From: Gammaproteobacteria bacterium | GTDB lineage: Bacteria; Pseudomonadota; Gammaproteobacteria; Pseudomonadales; Pseudohongiellaceae | Length of the DNA: 62,750 bases | Assembly: GCA_029244985.1 (NCBI GenBank) | Contig: JAQWQD010000032.1 | Coordinates: 1-62,750, forward strand | Direction: 5' to 3' | Part shown: in pieces, positions 51,780 to 60,995 of the stretch | How the letters are laid out: each line of letters begins with the position of its first letter | Position numbering within the stretch: the stretch's first letter is position 1 | Position numbers and translations under genes: made by a program | Notes under the pieces: model-generated | What the model saw: only the letters and a program-made list of their open reading frames with translations | What the model was told of the DNA's origin: nothing | The model's database searches: none

Positions 51780-52097
51780 GGATAATCTCCTATTGTCTTC
51801 TTTTTTTTGCCTTGTTTTTTGTACGGTGAATCTAAGGCCTTTATCTGCCCGAGTATACGCCGAGGACAATCATTCCAAAAGCCCTTTTGGACTTTGTAAC
51901 ACTGTGTTTCAAGGTTATCTGAACCGATTTTCCCTCATTTATTTAGCCTAGGGAGACCCAGAAATACTCGCACCTTGAGCAATTTGGGTGTGAAATTCTG
52001 ATATATCTTAGTCTAATAAAATTAAACTCTAGACAGTATTTTTAAATTGCTGTTCTTGCTTCAAAAACCAGCAAAACTGACTGCGTCAGAATAAAGC
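51780..52097. other. 318-bp gap upstream of the SoxC-like gene with a palindrome
   Basis: No gene is supported here. TCCAAAAG (51874-51881) and CTTTTGGA (51884-51891) form a perfect 8-bp palindrome about 95 bp before the SoxC start and may be an operator. The rest is AT-rich without recognisable features. Confidence 0.45.
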
Positions 52098-52919
52098 TTA
52101 TTCTCTAAAAACGGGCTTACGCTTTTCCATGAAGGCCTGAATAGCTTCTTTTGACTCTGGGTCATTCATGCTTTCGATCAGATGTATGGCTTCTAGCCGA
52201 AGGCTGTCTTCGAGTGATTGATCCATACCGCTATGGAGATTTTTTTTCATTCTACCAAAAGCATTCACTGGCCCATTTGCTACTTTAGCTGCATAGCTTT
52301 GTGCGTCTTTACTAAATGATTCTTTCGGAAATACTTTATTAACGATTCCTAATCGCTCGCATTCACTGGCCAACACTCTATCGCCGGTATAAAACAGTTC
52401 TTTTGCCTTGGCCAAACCAATTAGACGCGGCAAGAACCAACTGGCACCATAATCGCCAGACAGTCCGATATTGCCAAAGGCGGTTGTAATAAAAGCATTA
52501 TCTGAAGCAAGACGAAGATCACAGGCTAAAGCGATCGAAAGTCCTGCCCCAGCCGCAGCACCGGGCATTGCCGCAATAGTGACTTTATTAGCTTCATAAA
52601 TGCGATTCGTAAGCGTTTTTTGTTTCTCCACTAAAGTATCGATTTTTTCTTGTTTAGAAGAAAGTGTACCTACATTTTTTTTTGTTCCAGACCCCATTCC
52701 TGAAACATCGCCTCCTGCGCAAAATGCATCACCAGCTCCAGTGATTAACACACACCCGACTCGATTATCATCATCAAGTATTGCGATAGTTTTTCTGAGA
52801 GCTGGAGTTAACACATCACCCAGCGCATTTTTTTTATGGGGTTTATTTAAAGTAACAGTGGCAACACGGTTTTCTATTTTACAAATAAGTTCTTCTGTAC
52901 CTGTATCAATGGAGATCAT
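52098..52919 (-). CDS. Enoyl-CoA hydratase/isomerase (crotonase) family protein (1)
   Basis: A 273-aa protein. The crotonase fold is shown by RVATVTLNKPHKKNALG, the first oxyanion segment GAGDAFCAGGDVSGM, and the second TIAAMPGAAAGAGLSIALACDLRLAS followed by NIGLSGDYGASWFLPRLIG. The position of the usual second catalytic Glu is taken by Asp in GLSGDYG, so hydratase activity is uncertain; isomerase or hydrolase activity is possible. It lies 38 bp after the second APC permease gene on the same strand. Confidence 0.88.
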   Translation of the reverse strand: MISIDTGTEELICKIENRVATVTLNKPHKKNALGDVLTPALRKTIAILDDDNRVGCVLITGAGDAFCAGGDVSGMGSGTKKNVGTLSSKQEKIDTLVEKQKTLTNRIYEANKVTIAAMPGAAAGAGLSIALACDLRLASDNAFITTAFGNIGLSGDYGASWFLPRLIGLAKAKELFYTGDRVLASECERLGIVNKVFPKESFSKDAQSYAAKVANGPVNAFGRMKKNLHSGMDQSLEDSLRLEAIHLIESMNDPESKEAIQAFMEKRKPVFRE

Positions 52920-52957
52920 ATTTTAACTCAACAAAAAGATAGGAACTCAATGAAATG

Positions 52958-54328
52958 TTATTCCGCTGGCAAGTTTTTCCTAGCTACTAGAAAGAGTATT
53001 ACTCCTAGAATTGACCATCCAATAATAATTATCCATTCTTGCGGCCAGATTAGCGCTGAAGGGCTTCCGGGCATATAGAGAAATCCCAGACTTATAGAAA
53101 GTATCAAAGCAAGTATTCCAATAAAGTTCCCAAACGGCACTTTATAGGGCCGTTCTAAATTCGGCTCTTTGCGACGCAAAATCAGGAAGGACAAGGCAAC
53201 CATGGCGTAGGCGATGACAATGCCGAGACCTCCAGCATCCACTAACCAAACCAATACTGGCCGACCGAAGAAAGGTCCGATAATAGAAAGTCCACCTATC
53301 AGCAAAATTGCATTGTAAGGAGTGCGATATTTTGGATGTAACTTGCTGAGAGCGGCAGGTAGCAGGTTTGCGCGTGCCAAGGCATAAATCGCTCTACTAC
53401 CTCCAACAATAAACGCATTCCAACTAGTAACAATGCCCGCGAGACCAGCGCCTAACATAGCCAAGCGCCCAGCCTCGCCAAAGATCACGGAATTCGCTTC
53501 CGCTGCTATAATTTCTGTAGTTCCAAATATACCTTCATTAAGCAGTAAGCTAACTCCCAGCACGATTAGCCCGTACCAAGCGATAGCCATAGCAACTGAT
53601 AACATCAGCACCGATCCTATATCCTTATAGGGTAAGTCAATTTCTTCTGCGGCCTGAGGAATAGTATCGAAACCAACGAACATAAAAGGGACCATAACCA
53701 ATACCAAGGTAACGCCCGATAAGCCATCAACAAAAAGAGGTTCCATATTAGCAGTATCGCCAACGACCAGTGACCCTGCTACAAACAAACCGCCGACCAG
53801 AAGGATAACGATAACAACTGCTGATTGAACAATGGCAGCCATGCGAACGCCGCGTATGTTTAATACCGTCATGGCGACCGCACCCGCAACACCAACCAAA
53901 ACCCAACTAAGGTAAACATCCCACCCAGCAATCTGCCAGAGAAAAAATTTATCCAGCCCTGGGATTATTGAATCCAGCACTGTGGGCAAGGCTACTGCCT
54001 CAAATGTAACCACAGAAACATAACCTAATATAATTGCCCAGGTACAAATAAAGGAAAAGCCTGCCCCCAAAGCGCGATGACTATAGACATGCTCTCCTCC
54101 TGCAAAGGGTAAAGCTGACGCAAGTTCAGCATAAGTAAGTCCAATTACCAACATAATACCGCCACCAAGAAGGAAGGCGGTGATAGCTCCGATGGAGCCG
54201 GCGGATTCAATCCAAGTACCAGATAACACTACCCAGCTCCAGCCAATCATCGCACCAAAGGCTAGAGCCAAAGCATCTCGCCGACCAAGCACGCGAAGAA
54301 AATCTGGTTCTTTGTCAGGGGAAGTCAT
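52958..54328 (-). CDS. APC-superfamily amino acid permease (2)
   Basis: A 456-aa inner-membrane protein with about 12 helices. It opens with LGRRDALALAFGAMIGWSWVVLSGTW, the APC first helix, then TYAELASALPFAGGEHVYSHRALG, a conserved APC loop. The region MVPFMFVGFDTIPQAAEEIDLPY is the sixth helix region. It is probably cotranscribed with the enoyl-CoA hydratase-like genes on either side, so it may bring in an amino acid or amine that is degraded to an acyl-CoA. Confidence 0.9.
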   Translation of the reverse strand: MTSPDKEPDFLRVLGRRDALALAFGAMIGWSWVVLSGTWIESAGSIGAITAFLLGGGIMLVIGLTYAELASALPFAGGEHVYSHRALGAGFSFICTWAIILGYVSVVTFEAVALPTVLDSIIPGLDKFFLWQIAGWDVYLSWVLVGVAGAVAMTVLNIRGVRMAAIVQSAVVIVILLVGGLFVAGSLVVGDTANMEPLFVDGLSGVTLVLVMVPFMFVGFDTIPQAAEEIDLPYKDIGSVLMLSVAMAIAWYGLIVLGVSLLLNEGIFGTTEIIAAEANSVIFGEAGRLAMLGAGLAGIVTSWNAFIVGGSRAIYALARANLLPAALSKLHPKYRTPYNAILLIGGLSIIGPFFGRPVLVWLVDAGGLGIVIAYAMVALSFLILRRKEPNLERPYKVPFGNFIGILALILSISLGFLYMPGSPSALIWPQEWIIIIGWSILGVILFLVARKNLPAE

Positions 54329-54367
54329 AGTAGGAAAAATAGTAACCTTGTGTCGTGATCGACTTAA

Positions 54368-55168
54368 TTATTTACCTGTGAAGTTGCCGGCTCTTCTTTC
54401 CGAGACTGCCTGAACCCCCTCGAAATGATCATCAGTTTTAGTCAACCAGAACTGTTCGCTACCTTCAATATCGGTGGCAGCTTGCACCGCTTCTTGTATC
54501 CCGGACCGTAATTGCTCTCTTAAAGAAACAAGCGCAAGCGGTGCATTTTCTGCGATTTCAGTTGCAAGTTCGATAGCTTTTTCACGCAATGATAAAGCAG
54601 AGGTAAGAATATCTGCCGCTCCCCAAGCTAGGGCAATCTCACCATCAATTCGGCGGCCAGTATAGAACATAAGATGGGATTTCTGGACACCAATCGCCCG
54701 AGGCAAGGTATGGGTTAGGCCGAAGCCAGGAGTAAAACCTAACTTTACAAAATTCGCAGTTAAGCGTGTGCTCTCACAAACAACGCGAAAGTCTGCCATC
54801 ATGGCTACTCCTAGGCCTCCCCCTACCGCAGCACCCTGTACCGCAGCGATTACAGGTTTTTTATTGCCAAATAAACGCACCGCTTCTTGATAAATAGGGT
54901 TTCTTTGATCAGCAGATTCTGCTGCCAACACATCCCCTTCAGCTGTCTGATCAGGGGTACTAAAATTCGCACCTGCACAAAAATGTTTACCGTTGGAACA
55001 TAGCACGATCGCTCTACAGTTAGGATCATCATCAAGGGCATCGAAGCAATTTGCCATATCCCTAATCAGTTCCAAGTCGAAAAAATTATTAGGTGGTCGG
55101 TCGATCTCGCACTGAACAACATTTCCCGGTAACGCTGTTAGCTTTATATCTCCATATTGTTCTTTCAT
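54368..55168 (-). CDS. Enoyl-CoA hydratase/isomerase (crotonase) family protein (2)
   Basis: A 266-aa protein with AAGGA before the ATG. Oxyanion segments: CSNGKHFCAGANF and AAVQGAAVGGGLGVAMMADFRVV; then FVKLGFTPGFGLTHTLPRAIG. The usual first catalytic Glu position is not obvious and the second is replaced in GFTPGFG, so activity other than hydration is possible. It lies 39 bp upstream of the APC permease gene and heads the three-gene run. Confidence 0.88.
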   Translation of the reverse strand: MKEQYGDIKLTALPGNVVQCEIDRPPNNFFDLELIRDMANCFDALDDDPNCRAIVLCSNGKHFCAGANFSTPDQTAEGDVLAAESADQRNPIYQEAVRLFGNKKPVIAAVQGAAVGGGLGVAMMADFRVVCESTRLTANFVKLGFTPGFGLTHTLPRAIGVQKSHLMFYTGRRIDGEIALAWGAADILTSALSLREKAIELATEIAENAPLALVSLREQLRSGIQEAVQAATDIEGSEQFWLTKTDDHFEGVQAVSERRAGNFTGK

Positions 55169-55231
55169 TCTCTAAATCCTTCCGGAGTTTATACTGCTTG
55201 AATTTTCCTAACGAACTATATCAAAAGTGTA

Positions 55232-55265
55232 TCCGTTAGTGCGTCAAAAAACACGCTACAACGGA
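55232..55265. promoter_or_regulatory. Inverted repeat upstream of the hydratase-permease-hydratase genes
   Basis: TCCGTT...AACGGA with inner GCGT...ACGC, separated by symmetric 3-nt mismatches. It lies 64 bp before the start at 55168 and may be an operator of the operon. Confidence 0.4.
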
Positions 55266-55464
55266 CACTCTAACAAAAATATTCGTCAAAAGTGAGGATA
55301 TAGAATACGCTAAATCAAGACAGAACTGAGAGTAAGGTTTCTACTAAAAAAACCCATAAGCGAATTGAAGTTCATCGAAGAATACATGTTTCAGTAGTAA
55401 TGTCTCAGTGGCAATAGCGTACCAAGACATACCATTTTTATTGCCAAAAACTATAGAAAGAGCA

Positions 55465-56352
55465 TTAAGTTGCAACGATCAGAATTACCACGCTTATAGC
55501 GATTAGCATGATTCCCAGGTATTCACGGGTGGAAATTTTCTCACCAAAGTAGAAGTAAGTTATTAGCAGGCTCACAACAAACTCAGTTTGTCCTAATGTT
55601 TTCACTATGGCTGCATTCTGCAAACTCATTGCCGTAAACCAACCAACTGATCCTGCAACGCCAGTCAAACCGACAAAGGCGCATAGCGCTATGTTCTCCT
55701 TTATCAAGAAAAATTGATTACGCTCTCGCAGTAGCATCCAGCCAAGGCAAATTAGTGTTTGCAAAATTATCATGTAAGTTAATACGGCAGCCGCACTTAA
55801 CAGTGGAGGAGCGTCCAAAGCTAGAGAAGCATCCCTAATCCACAAGGAGGCAAGAGCAAAGCCTAACCCTGCGCCAGCACCATAACGAATACTTTTATTG
55901 TCGGCTAAATCTTGAAAGGAAACTTTCCAATTACTAGCGATTAGCAAACCTGCTACACCTATAATTACCGACAAATAACCAATTGCACTAAGAGCAGATG
56001 AAAAAAACAAAGTCCCAAAAATAGCAGTTAACATAGCTTCAGTTTTTGCTAACGCTGTTCCGACGGCGAAATTTCTTAGTGTAAGCGATTTAATAAGACA
56101 GACGGTCGCAAGAATTTGAGAAAGGCCCGCTAATGCGCCTGATCGGAAAAATATGATATTTAATGCGATAGAATCGGGTTGATACACTTGCCAAAGAATA
56201 ACTAGATAGATAATCGCAAATTTAATACCAAAAAGAAATCTAACGAGAGTTGTTGCTTGAATTGAAATCTTGGTTGCAAGCTTTTTTTGACTCGCAGTTC
56301 GAATTGACTGCATAACAACTGCAAGCAAAGTAAATGCTATCCACGTTTCCAT
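55465..56352 (-). CDS. EamA-family (drug/metabolite) transporter
   Basis: A 295-aa inner-membrane protein with ten predicted helices in two EamA repeats; the second begins near residue 155. The conserved end SLLITYFYFGEKISTREYLGIMLIAISVVILI is typical of the family (glutamate before the last helix). Such proteins export metabolites or amino acids. It is divergent from the icmF gene. The ribosome site is weak. Confidence 0.85.
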   Translation of the reverse strand: METWIAFTLLAVVMQSIRTASQKKLATKISIQATTLVRFLFGIKFAIIYLVILWQVYQPDSIALNIIFFRSGALAGLSQILATVCLIKSLTLRNFAVGTALAKTEAMLTAIFGTLFFSSALSAIGYLSVIIGVAGLLIASNWKVSFQDLADNKSIRYGAGAGLGFALASLWIRDASLALDAPPLLSAAAVLTYMIILQTLICLGWMLLRERNQFFLIKENIALCAFVGLTGVAGSVGWFTAMSLQNAAIVKTLGQTEFVVSLLITYFYFGEKISTREYLGIMLIAISVVILIVAT

Positions 56353-56523
56353 TCACACACTATACAATGTCTACGTTTCAAAATAATTACTTACTTGTAG
56401 ACCTTACCAAGAGTTCAAGTAAACTGATCCGTACAATAATTGATTCAAACATCTTGTGTTAGATTAGGCTAAAATGCTAAATCTGCCGGTGATTAAATTA
56501 ACTGTATTAATGGGAGAACTAAC

Positions 56524-59500
56524 GTGAGTGTGGTCGACTTCAGCCAAGCTGCTAAAAAGCACTCTGGAGACCCAGGGACCTCTAGCAAGCGACATTGGGT
56601 CCGATTTCTTACTGCTGCCAGCCTATTCGATGGTCATGATGCCGCGATAAATATTATGCGTCGCATCCTCCAAGCTAGCGGTGCCGAAGTAATCCATCTT
56701 GCCCACAATCGCTCAGTTCAAGAAATTGTCGAAGCTGCGGTACAGGAAGATGTTGACGCTATTGCCATTAGTTCCTACCAAGGCGGACATATTGAATACT
56801 TCAAGTACCTTATTGATAGATTGAACGAACTCGGTGCTCCTCATATTAAAGTCTTTGGTGGAGGTGGCGGTGTTATCATTCCGGAAGAAATTGAAGAATT
56901 ACATCAGTATGGTGTAACCAGAATTTATGCACCAAGTGATGGCCAAAATTTAGGCTTACAGGGCATGATTGATGAAATGCTCATGCTTAGTAGTGGCGAC
57001 ATTAAAGGTGAAAGCACACCGAACTTAGAACTGCTAACAACAGGCAACCGACTTAGTCTCACTCAAGTAATCAGCGCGATTGAAAACGGTAGGTATGATG
57101 AACATCAACTTGGCCATCTAATTGAGAACTCATTAAAGAGTTCCTCGACACCTATTCTTGGAATAACAGGTACTGGCGGTGCTGGCAAAAGCTCTTCTAC
57201 CGACGAAATTATTCGTCGATTTAGGCAAGACAGCAACGATTCAATGCGCATTGCTGTGCTTGCAATTGATCCAACGCGGAAAAAAACCGGCGGGGCTCTA
57301 TTAGGCGACCGCATTCGAATGAATGCGATCAATCACCCCAATATTTTCATGCGCTCCCTAGCCACTCGAGATGCGCGCACCGAAGTTCCAGAAAATCTCC
57401 ATGCCATCTTGGCAGCAATCAAATTAACTGACTTCGACCTGGTCATAGTTGAAACACCAGGTATTGGTCAAGGTGATGCCGGCATAGTGCCTTTTGTCGA
57501 TGTCTCTCTCTATATCATGACGCCAGAGTTTGGCGCTGCCAGTCAGTTAGAAAAAATCGACATGCTTGATTATGCTGACGTTTTTGCTATTAATAAATTT
57601 GATCGAAAAGGGAGTGAAGACGCTTTACGAGACGTATCAAAACAAGTGCAGCGTAATCGAGAGGCTTTTTCACAGATGCCTGATGAAATGCCTGTATTTG
57701 GAACTATTGCCTCAAAATTCAACGACGACGGCATTACTGCGCTGTATCAGTTACTCGTTGAAGAATTAGAGAAAAAAGGACTGAAAAAATTCGAGCGGCA
57801 TCTAACTAAAGTCGATGTAAAAACTTCTAGTCACCGCTCTTTAATTATCCCCGCACAGCAACAACGTTACTTAGCTGAAATAGCAGCTGAAGTTAGGGAC
57901 TATCACGGCATTGTGGCAATACAGTCAAAGCTCGCTCGAGAAAGGCAACAACTTCAAGCTAGCAAAGCAATGCTAGATGCATCAGATGAAAATAGTAATA
58001 ACCTAAACGCAATACTTGAGAAAAAAGAAGCCGCACTAGATGCTCGCGCAAAGCGTTTATTGGAGTCCTGGCCGCAGGTTAAAGCAGATTATTCCCGCGA
58101 TGAGTATGTCATTAAGGTAAGGGATCGGGAATTGCGAACACCACTAACCCGAAAATCACTTTCTGGAACTGATATACCCCGCGTTTCCCTTCCTCGTTAT
58201 GAAGATGAAGGCGAACTATTAAAATGGTTGTTGTTGGAGAACGTTCCAGGGAAATTTCCTTTCACCGGCGGTGTATTTCAATTCAAGCGCGACAGTGAAG
58301 ATCCAACTAGAATGTTTGCTGGTGAAGGTGATGCATTCAAGACGAATAAACGCTTCAAGCAACTTTCAGAGCACTCGGATGCAAAAAGATTATCCACTGC
58401 TTTTGATTCTGTGACCCTCTACGGCTTCGACCCCGCCCTTCAACCTGATATTTATGGGAAGGTAGGAAATTCGGGTGTCTCCATAGCAACCCTGGATGAT
58501 ATGAAAGTTTTGTATAGCGGTTTCGATCTCTGCAATCCAATGACATCTGTCTCTATGACTATTAATGGTCCTGCTCCTACCATCCTGGCAATGTATTTAA
58601 ACGCTGCCATTGACCAAAGAGTCGATGTCTTTGTCGAAGAGAATGAGAGACAACCAAATGAGGCTGAATGGAAAGCGATTAAAAATTACACCCTGGAAAA
58701 CGTTCGCGGTACGGTTCAGGCTGATATCCTTAAAGAAGATCAAGGTCAGAATACTTGTATATTTTCCACTGAATTCAGCCTTAAAGTAATGGGAGACATT
58801 CAGGAATATTTCACCGGAAACAATGTAAGAAACTTTTATTCAGTGAGTATTTCCGGGTATCACATAGCTGAAGCTGGGGCGAATCCAATTTCACAACTCG
58901 CATTTACCCTAGCAAATGGCTTTACTTTCGTCGAAGCGTATCTTGCTCGCGGTATGGAAGTGAATGATTTCGCTCACAACCTCTCCTTTTTCTTTTCCAA
59001 CGGCATGGATCCCGAGTACACGGTGATGGGCCGTGTAGCACGACGCATTTGGGCAACCGCCATGCGGTTCAAATATGGGGCTAATGAAAGAAGTCAGAAA
59101 CTGAAGTATCACATTCAAACTTCCGGGAGATCACTGCATGCCCAGGAGATGTCTTTTAATGATATTCGTACAACATTGCAGGCATTAATAGCGGTCTATG
59201 ACAATTGCAATAGTTTACACACCAATGCTTATGATGAAGCTATTACTACACCCACCGAAGAATCAGTACGACGTGCCATGGCCATCCAACTCATTATTAA
59301 CAAAGAATGGGGTCTTGCAATGAACGAGAATTCCAACCAAGGCTCGTTTATTATTGAAGAGTTAACCGACCTGGTTGAAGAGGCTGTACTACAAGAATTT
59401 GAACGAATCTCTGAAAGAGGTGGAGTGCTCGGCGCAATGGAAACTGGTTATCAACGCGGCAAAATTCAAGACGAATCCATGTATTATGAACATCGCAAAC

Positions 59501-59802
59501 ATGATGGAAGTTTACCTATCGTTGGCGTTAATACTTTCTTAAATTCTGATACTGAAGAAGAACAAAAAATCGAACTTGCCCGTTCGACTGAAGAAGAAAA
59601 ACAGAGCCAGCTTATGCGTTTGAACAACTTCAAATCACAACACGCCAATCACTGCGAACAAGCCTTAGAAGCGTTGCGAAATGCAGCCATTAATAATGAT
59701 AATGTTTTTGCAGAACTAATGAATGCTGTTCGTTATTGCTCTTTAGGACAAATTACCGACACTTTCTTCGAGGTGGGTGGACAATACCGTCGGACCATGT
59801 AG
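56524..59802 (+). CDS. icmF: Fused B12-dependent isobutyryl-CoA mutase with G-protein chaperone (IcmF)
   Basis: The GTG start follows GGGAG with good spacing. The 1092-aa protein has the IcmF order: an N-terminal B12-binding domain with [10 protein letters not shown] (His38 as cobalt ligand) and [15 protein letters not shown]; a MeaB-like GTPase with Walker [10 protein letters not shown] (216-224), [12 protein letters not shown] and NKFDRKG; and a C-terminal mutase barrel from about residue 560 ([30 protein letters not shown] ... [27 protein letters not shown] ... [25 protein letters not shown]). It interconverts isobutyryl- and n-butyryl-CoA, and in some species pivalyl-/isovaleryl-CoA. It may work with the two hydratases to the left. 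Confidence 0.95.
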   Translation: MSVVDFSQAAKKHSGDPGTSSKRHWVRFLTAASLFDGHDAAINIMRRILQASGAEVIHLAHNRSVQEIVEAAVQEDVDAIAISSYQGGHIEYFKYLIDRLNELGAPHIKVFGGGGGVIIPEEIEELHQYGVTRIYAPSDGQNLGLQGMIDEMLMLSSGDIKGESTPNLELLTTGNRLSLTQVISAIENGRYDEHQLGHLIENSLKSSSTPILGITGTGGAGKSSSTDEIIRRFRQDSNDSMRIAVLAIDPTRKKTGGALLGDRIRMNAINHPNIFMRSLATRDARTEVPENLHAILAAIKLTDFDLVIVETPGIGQGDAGIVPFVDVSLYIMTPEFGAASQLEKIDMLDYADVFAINKFDRKGSEDALRDVSKQVQRNREAFSQMPDEMPVFGTIASKFNDDGITALYQLLVEELEKKGLKKFERHLTKVDVKTSSHRSLIIPAQQQRYLAEIAAEVRDYHGIVAIQSKLARERQQLQASKAMLDASDENSNNLNAILEKKEAALDARAKRLLESWPQVKADYSRDEYVIKVRDRELRTPLTRKSLSGTDIPRVSLPRYEDEGELLKWLLLENVPGKFPFTGGVFQFKRDSEDPTRMFAGEGDAFKTNKRFKQLSEHSDAKRLSTAFDSVTLYGFDPALQPDIYGKVGNSGVSIATLDDMKVLYSGFDLCNPMTSVSMTINGPAPTILAMYLNAAIDQRVDVFVEENERQPNEAEWKAIKNYTLENVRGTVQADILKEDQGQNTCIFSTEFSLKVMGDIQEYFTGNNVRNFYSVSISGYHIAEAGANPISQLAFTLANGFTFVEAYLARGMEVNDFAHNLSFFFSNGMDPEYTVMGRVARRIWATAMRFKYGANERSQKLKYHIQTSGRSLHAQEMSFNDIRTTLQALIAVYDNCNSLHTNAYDEAITTPTEESVRRAMAIQLIINKEWGLAMNENSNQGSFIIEELTDLVEEAVLQEFERISERGGVLGAMETGYQRGKIQDESMYYEHRKHDGSLPIVGVNTFLNSDTEEEQKIELARSTEEEKQSQLMRLNNFKSQHANHCEQALEALRNAAINNDNVFAELMNAVRYCSLGQITDTFFEVGGQYRRTM

Positions 59803-59924
59803 CCTTATACTAACAACTCTTGCTTTATACGTACTGCGGCTTTTAAAAAGCCTTATACCATTCCTATTTCAATTAGCATAAAAAAAACAGTCCCATTTCC
59901 TTAATTCTTTTCCCTCTACAAAAA

Positions 59925-59943
59925 AGGGCGGTAACACCGCCCT
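59925..59943 (-). terminator. Rho-independent terminator of the cytochrome-monooxygenase operon
   Basis: AGGGCGGT and ACCGCCCT form a perfect 8-bp stem with a 3-nt loop, followed on minus by a T-run (plus-strand A-tract 59919-59925). It lies 27 bp after the stop at 59971. Confidence 0.85.
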
Positions 59944-59970
59944 ACTAAAATTATTAGTAATTTCCCCAGA

Positions 59971-60966
59971 CTACTCTGAAACGTTAACTGTTATCCAGGC
60001 GTCATGATACAAACCACCATCGTCTGCTCTGCCCCAAAGAATATATTCTCCTGGTTCACTAAATGTGGCATTGACATCATATACGCCATCTACTGGTATT
60101 GGTGGCGGTAACCAGAGTGATCCCCAAGGAGAGTTCGCGCTGGTTCGAGTATCTTCCCAAACTTTCACCTGAGGCTTGTCAAAAGTTACTTCGCCGGGTC
60201 CACGCCATTTATTCCATGAATAGTACAACCCATTCACTTTTTGGACCGTTACCTTAATTGGAGGAGACATCAGCCGCCGCTGCATGACATTTTCTTCTGT
60301 GACAAAAGCGACAGCCAAAGCGCCACCGGCGAACTCGGCAAACTGACGTGCTTCTTCAACCGGATCAGTTGGCTCAGGTAGCCCATCATCAGTAACTATT
60401 GTCTCAAGGTTTAGCGGTTCTGCAACTGTTGTTGCACGAATGTTATCGCCTTGAACAGAAACCACTGGAGGAATGTTCGCTCGAGATTCAGGAGAGCTCG
60501 TGCCCGCACCTAAGGAACCTGTCTCAGAAGCGATGACCATATTATCAACGAGATAATCAGCTTTAAGGGTGCCGTAGGCTTTCCGTTCGACTCCGTTTAT
60601 ATTCAAGGTCCAAACTAGCTCACGTTCACCCCAATCAGAAGGGACAGTTACTTCGAATGTGAAGCGGTTTCGACGTGGCAGAAAATGAGTAGGCTGACCT
60701 TGGTCTAAATCCCCAGGGGAGAAAAAATTATTATCTCCAACCGGCATATCCGGCGATTCTTCCCAATTTTCATTCATGTAACCAAACATCAAATTAAACG
60801 TACCGTCCGGGTTTGGACGCCAGCCTTCAAATGCAGGTTCTACATGTCTACCTTTGGAATAAGATGATTGTGCAAAACCACCTTGAGCAAATAACAATCC
60901 AACTAATACCAACGTGACAGCTTTAATAGCCAGCGTGTCACCAGTCAATAATCTTTCTTTAATCAC
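59971..60966 (-). CDS. Secreted protein of unknown function linked to the cytochrome c - copper monooxygenase gene
   Basis: The GTG at 60966 has GGGAG 7 nt upstream. The 331-aa product has a signal peptide (about residues 1-32, ending GGFAQ). The body is beta-rich with EPAFEGWRPNPDGTFNLMFGYMNENWEE, RNRFTFEVTVPSDWG and a late Ig-like segment DVNATFSEPGEYILWGRADDGG. No enzyme motif is seen. It is 29 bp downstream of the cytochrome-monooxygenase gene, so it is probably a periplasmic partner of that protein. Confidence 0.75.
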   Translation of the reverse strand: MIKERLLTGDTLAIKAVTLVLVGLLFAQGGFAQSSYSKGRHVEPAFEGWRPNPDGTFNLMFGYMNENWEESPDMPVGDNNFFSPGDLDQGQPTHFLPRRNRFTFEVTVPSDWGERELVWTLNINGVERKAYGTLKADYLVDNMVIASETGSLGAGTSSPESRANIPPVVSVQGDNIRATTVAEPLNLETIVTDDGLPEPTDPVEEARQFAEFAGGALAVAFVTEENVMQRRLMSPPIKVTVQKVNGLYYSWNKWRGPGEVTFDKPQVKVWEDTRTSANSPWGSLWLPPPIPVDGVYDVNATFSEPGEYILWGRADDGGLYHDAWITVNVSE

Positions 60967-60995
60967 CTAATTCTCCCGTAATGCATTCATTACTG

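Noticed and set aside
57105..58546. Minus-strand frames inside icmF
   Set aside because: They are shadows of a fully recognisable gene.
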